From Lachnospiraceae bacterium (GTDB taxonomy: Bacteria > Bacillota > Clostridia > Lachnospirales > Lachnospiraceae), in the NCBI GenBank assembly GCA_029219245.1, contig JAQXTA010000066.1:1-46559 (forward strand): 46,559 nt of DNA, given 5' to 3'. The stretch's first letter is position 1, and each line of letters opens with the position of its first letter. The notes below the pieces were generated by a model, which worked only from the letters and a program-made list of their open reading frames with translations, had not been told where the DNA came from and ran no database searches. The translations under genes and the position numbers were made by a program. This document shows positions 44,513 to 46,559 of the stretch, one piece after another.

Positions 44513-45871
44513 TTATGCTTCCTGCAATTGGGACTGTCCGATTATCTTTTCCAATTTTTTCCGCACATGGATATATGCTGGAATTAGGAAAATATCTGCA
44601 AAAATCCAAGCCAGTGGATTGGCAAAACCAACCGCCGTAAAACCAAAACAGGGAACGAGTACAAAACCTGCCAGTCCACGAGCCAACATTTCAAACATCC
44701 CCGCAAAAACGGCCAGTCTGCTGAATCCCATACCTTGAATCAGGAAACGGACAATATTGACCAGTGCAAGTGCGAAATAGAAGCACACATTCATCGTAAT
44801 ATACCACTGCGCATCCGCCAGAATCACTATTTCACTACTATCTATAAACAGAAGCAGCAGATATTTGCCGAATAAAAGTACAATTCCCAGAGCAATTACC
44901 GAATAGGCAGCGCCTAAAATAACACAGCTTTTCAGTCCTTTTCCAATACGTTCCAGTTTTCCGGCACCTACATTCTGCCCACCGTAGGTAGCCATGGTAG
45001 AACCCATTGCATCAAACGGACACATTAGAAACATACTCAGCTTACCGCCTGCCGTTACGGTTGCGACTGCATTCGAACCAATTCCGTTTACTGCACTTTG
45101 TAAAATAACACTGCCGATTGCGGTAATGGAATACTGTAGTCCCATCGGGATCCCCATGTTACACAATTTACCCATAAAATTCCCATCCGGTTTCCATTCT
45201 TCCTTATCCATCTGAATAATATGAAATTTCCTTTTCATAAAAAACAGACAGCAGACTCCGGCAACTGCCTGAGAGACAACCGTCGCAATAGCAGCTCCGG
45301 CAACACCCCATCCGAATATAATAATGCAGACCAGATCCAGGATGATATTCAGAATCGCTGCCATCGTCAGGAAAATAACCGGGGTTTTACTATCACCCAG
45401 GGAACGGATAATCGCCGCTGTCATATTATAAAGATAAGTGACCGGAATTCCAAGAAAAATAATTATAATATACTGATAAGAACCATCAATAATATTATCC
45501 GGTGTCTGCATCAACTGCAAAATCGGACGACAAAGTAAAGCGACAACGATGGTCAGTACAACCGCAAAAGCAACAGATAACCAGACACCGTTCGCTACAA
45601 ATTTACGAAGATTCTTCTCATTACCTGCACCAAATTCCTGCGCAATCGGAATGGCAAAACCATTGCAGACACCCATGCAGAACCCAATAATTAAAAAGTT
45701 TACCGAACCGGTGGCTCCGACAGCCGCAAGCGCCTCCACACCCAGATATTGCCCAACGATAATCGTGTCTACCATACTGTAAAACTGCTGAAACAATAGT
45801 CCAAACAACAATGGAACCGAAAATCCGAGAATCAGTTTCATCGGACTTCCCTTTGTCATATCCTTTTCCAT
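44513..45871 (-). CDS. MATE-family efflux transporter
   Basis: A multidrug/metabolite exporter of 452 residues with 12 membrane segments, as is usual. Typical N-half sequence is GLLFQQFYSMVDTIIVGQYL, then EALAAVGATGSVNFLIIGFC and GNGFAIPIAQEFGAGNEKNL-like loops. The C-half repeats this pattern with APFDAMGSTMATYGGQNVGA-like sequence and GLKSCVILGAAYSVIALGI. The ATG at 45871 is preferred over an upstream TTG at 45934, although its ribosome site is weak. Its promoter carries a palindromic operator candidate, as is common for drug-inducible pumps. Confidence 0.92.
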   Translation of the reverse strand: MEKDMTKGSPMKLILGFSVPLLFGLLFQQFYSMVDTIIVGQYLGVEALAAVGATGSVNFLIIGFCMGVCNGFAIPIAQEFGAGNEKNLRKFVANGVWLSVAFAVVLTIVVALLCRPILQLMQTPDNIIDGSYQYIIIIFLGIPVTYLYNMTAAIIRSLGDSKTPVIFLTMAAILNIILDLVCIIIFGWGVAGAAIATVVSQAVAGVCCLFFMKRKFHIIQMDKEEWKPDGNFMGKLCNMGIPMGLQYSITAIGSVILQSAVNGIGSNAVATVTAGGKLSMFLMCPFDAMGSTMATYGGQNVGAGKLERIGKGLKSCVILGAAYSVIALGIVLLFGKYLLLLFIDSSEIVILADAQWYITMNVCFYFALALVNIVRFLIQGMGFSRLAVFAGMFEMLARGLAGFVLVPCFGFTAVGFANPLAWIFADIFLIPAYIHVRKKLEKIIGQSQLQEA

Positions 45872-45925
45872 AATCTCTACCAAACCTTCCCTTATTTCTT
45901 TTTCCGGACCGGTTTTACTTTCCCC

Positions 45926-45947
45926 AGATTTCAAAATACTGAAATCT
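45926..45947. promoter_or_regulatory. Palindromic operator candidate at the MATE promoter
   Basis: AGATTTCA and TGAAATCT are perfectly complementary eight-base arms separated by six bases. The palindrome begins next to the -10 box and so spans the expected start point. Its size and position fit a MarR- or TetR-type repressor site. Confidence 0.55.
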
Positions 45948-45952
45948 TCTAC

Positions 45953-45980
45953 ACAATACCATAACCATATAGAAAGTCAA
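45953..45980 (-). promoter_or_regulatory. Promoter of the MATE transporter gene
   Basis: Minus-strand TTGACT (45975-45980), 16-base spacer, TATTGT (45953-45958). The predicted leader before 45871 is about 75 bases. Confidence 0.6.
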
Positions 45981-46035
45981 GTATATTTTACTATTCTATC
46001 AAAAAAATCTTAGCAATATTTTAAGCTTCCCATAC

Positions 46036-46064
46036 TTTCAAAAATGAATAGAAAGTGATAAAAT
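46036..46064 (+). promoter_or_regulatory. Promoter of the last, truncated gene
   Basis: TTTCAA (46036-46041), 17-base spacer, TAAAAT (46059-46064), divergent from the MATE promoter. Confidence 0.55.
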
Positions 46065-46101
46065 AAAGTACAAAGGGAAAGAAATCAGGAAGTGGTGCAA
46101 A

Positions 46102-46559
46102 GTGAACAGTCTTATTTCATTGCATAATAAAGTAAAGTATCATAGATATCGGGAAAATATTGTACTCAACTCGAGACATTATAAAAAATATGTGGAAACA
46201 TTTCATGATATGTTGGACGGCTTTCAGAAAGAAATTCTGACCGCTAAACAGATCGAACCATCTGCCCGAAGCCTCGGCCAGAACATGATTATTGAATTAG
46301 AGCATCGTTGTTTCCTTGTCGATGCCAGACGTAAACTAAATGCATTACTGCTTTACGGACAGGCGTATCAGGATTCCGGTTCTCCTGAAACAGAACAGCA
46401 AATACGCATTCTCATGGCACAGTTAGAAGGTACTTTAAGCACCATTCATGAATATATCGCTTTTGGTGTAGTACATTTTTTTATTCGTTATGCAACCGAT
46501 ACAACTCTGGAACAGACACGCTTGGTATGGCGTGGAACTGACTATGTAGAACTACAGCC
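46102..46559 (+). CDS. Unrecognised protein, 5' part only
   Basis: A frame opens at a GTG (46102) with AGGAAG about ten bases upstream and runs without a stop to the window end (152 codons). The visible part is probably cytoplasmic and helical: SLISLHNKVKYHRYRENIVL, KKYVETFHDMLDGFQKEIL, and ELEHRCFLVDARRKLNALLL. It then becomes less charged (HEYIAFGVVHFFIRYATDTT). I recognise no domain. It is divergent from the MATE gene and has its own good promoter, so it is not part of that operon. Confidence 0.65.
   Translation, partial: MNSLISLHNKVKYHRYRENIVLNSRHYKKYVETFHDMLDGFQKEILTAKQIEPSARSLGQNMIIELEHRCFLVDARRKLNALLLYGQAYQDSGSPETEQQIRILMAQLEGTLSTIHEYIAFGVVHFFIRYATDTTLEQTRLVWRGTDYVELQ

Noticed and set aside
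45872..45934. TTG start for the MATE protein, adding 21 residues
   Set aside because: The extension is charged, unlike MATE N-termini, and its codons overlap the transcription start and palindrome predicted from the promoter.

Overview
The window is ordinary chromosome from a Gram-positive anaerobe of the class Clostridia, most likely a gut Lachnospiraceae. This rests on moderate-to-low G+C, strong AGGAGG-type ribosome sites, promoters close to TTGACA-17-TAAAAT, a SAM-I riboswitch before metK, a DUF6145-like gene beside dusB, a SleB-type hydrolase, and the GLUG/MMPL pair. No tRNA, rRNA, CRISPR array, insertion sequence or prophage was recognised. Most genes lie on the minus strand. The family assignments come from reading motifs, not from a database search.

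Positions 1-6400 (minus) form a compact run read argF > birA > DUF6145-like > dusB > unknown 298-aa protein > greA > lysS, with lysS cut by the window edge. Positions 6500-9140 hold a stomatin/NfeD membrane pair and a secreted SleB hydrolase, each unit with its own promoter. Positions 9190-16830 carry proC, a TrmH-type rRNA methyltransferase, pfkA, dnaE and metK. metK lies behind a complete SAM-I riboswitch with its terminator. Divergent from it is an HD-GYP protein, which suggests cyclic-di-GMP signalling.

Positions 18400-24300 are mostly envelope genes: murA, an anchored LysM-G5-M23 peptidase with a good WalR-like box over its start point, a YibE/F membrane protein, and a secreted metallophosphoesterase whose signal peptide and catalytic body are in different frames. 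dinB (plus) abuts a cupin-type XRE regulator, followed upstream by a flavin reductase and a tail-anchored coiled-coil protein. A small alarmone synthetase (RelQ type) comes next. Between the last two, the plus strand holds a structured, terminator-ended segment that looks like an undescribed small RNA.

Positions 28785-40785 carry a large membrane protein (DUF6020-like), an 88-aa orphan, a hemolysin-III/TrhA protein, and a two-gene operon that is the most unusual item here: an MMPL/RND transporter with a repetitive polar tail, overlapping a ~1,370-residue surface protein (GLUG repeats, two coiled-coil blocks, C-terminal membrane anchor). galE and a UDP-sugar pyrophosphorylase follow. The final part has an XRE regulator with a degenerate S24-like domain, a DUF3298 lipoprotein, a DUF4422 glycosyltransferase-like protein, a MATE transporter with a palindromic operator candidate, and the 5' part of an unrecognised gene.
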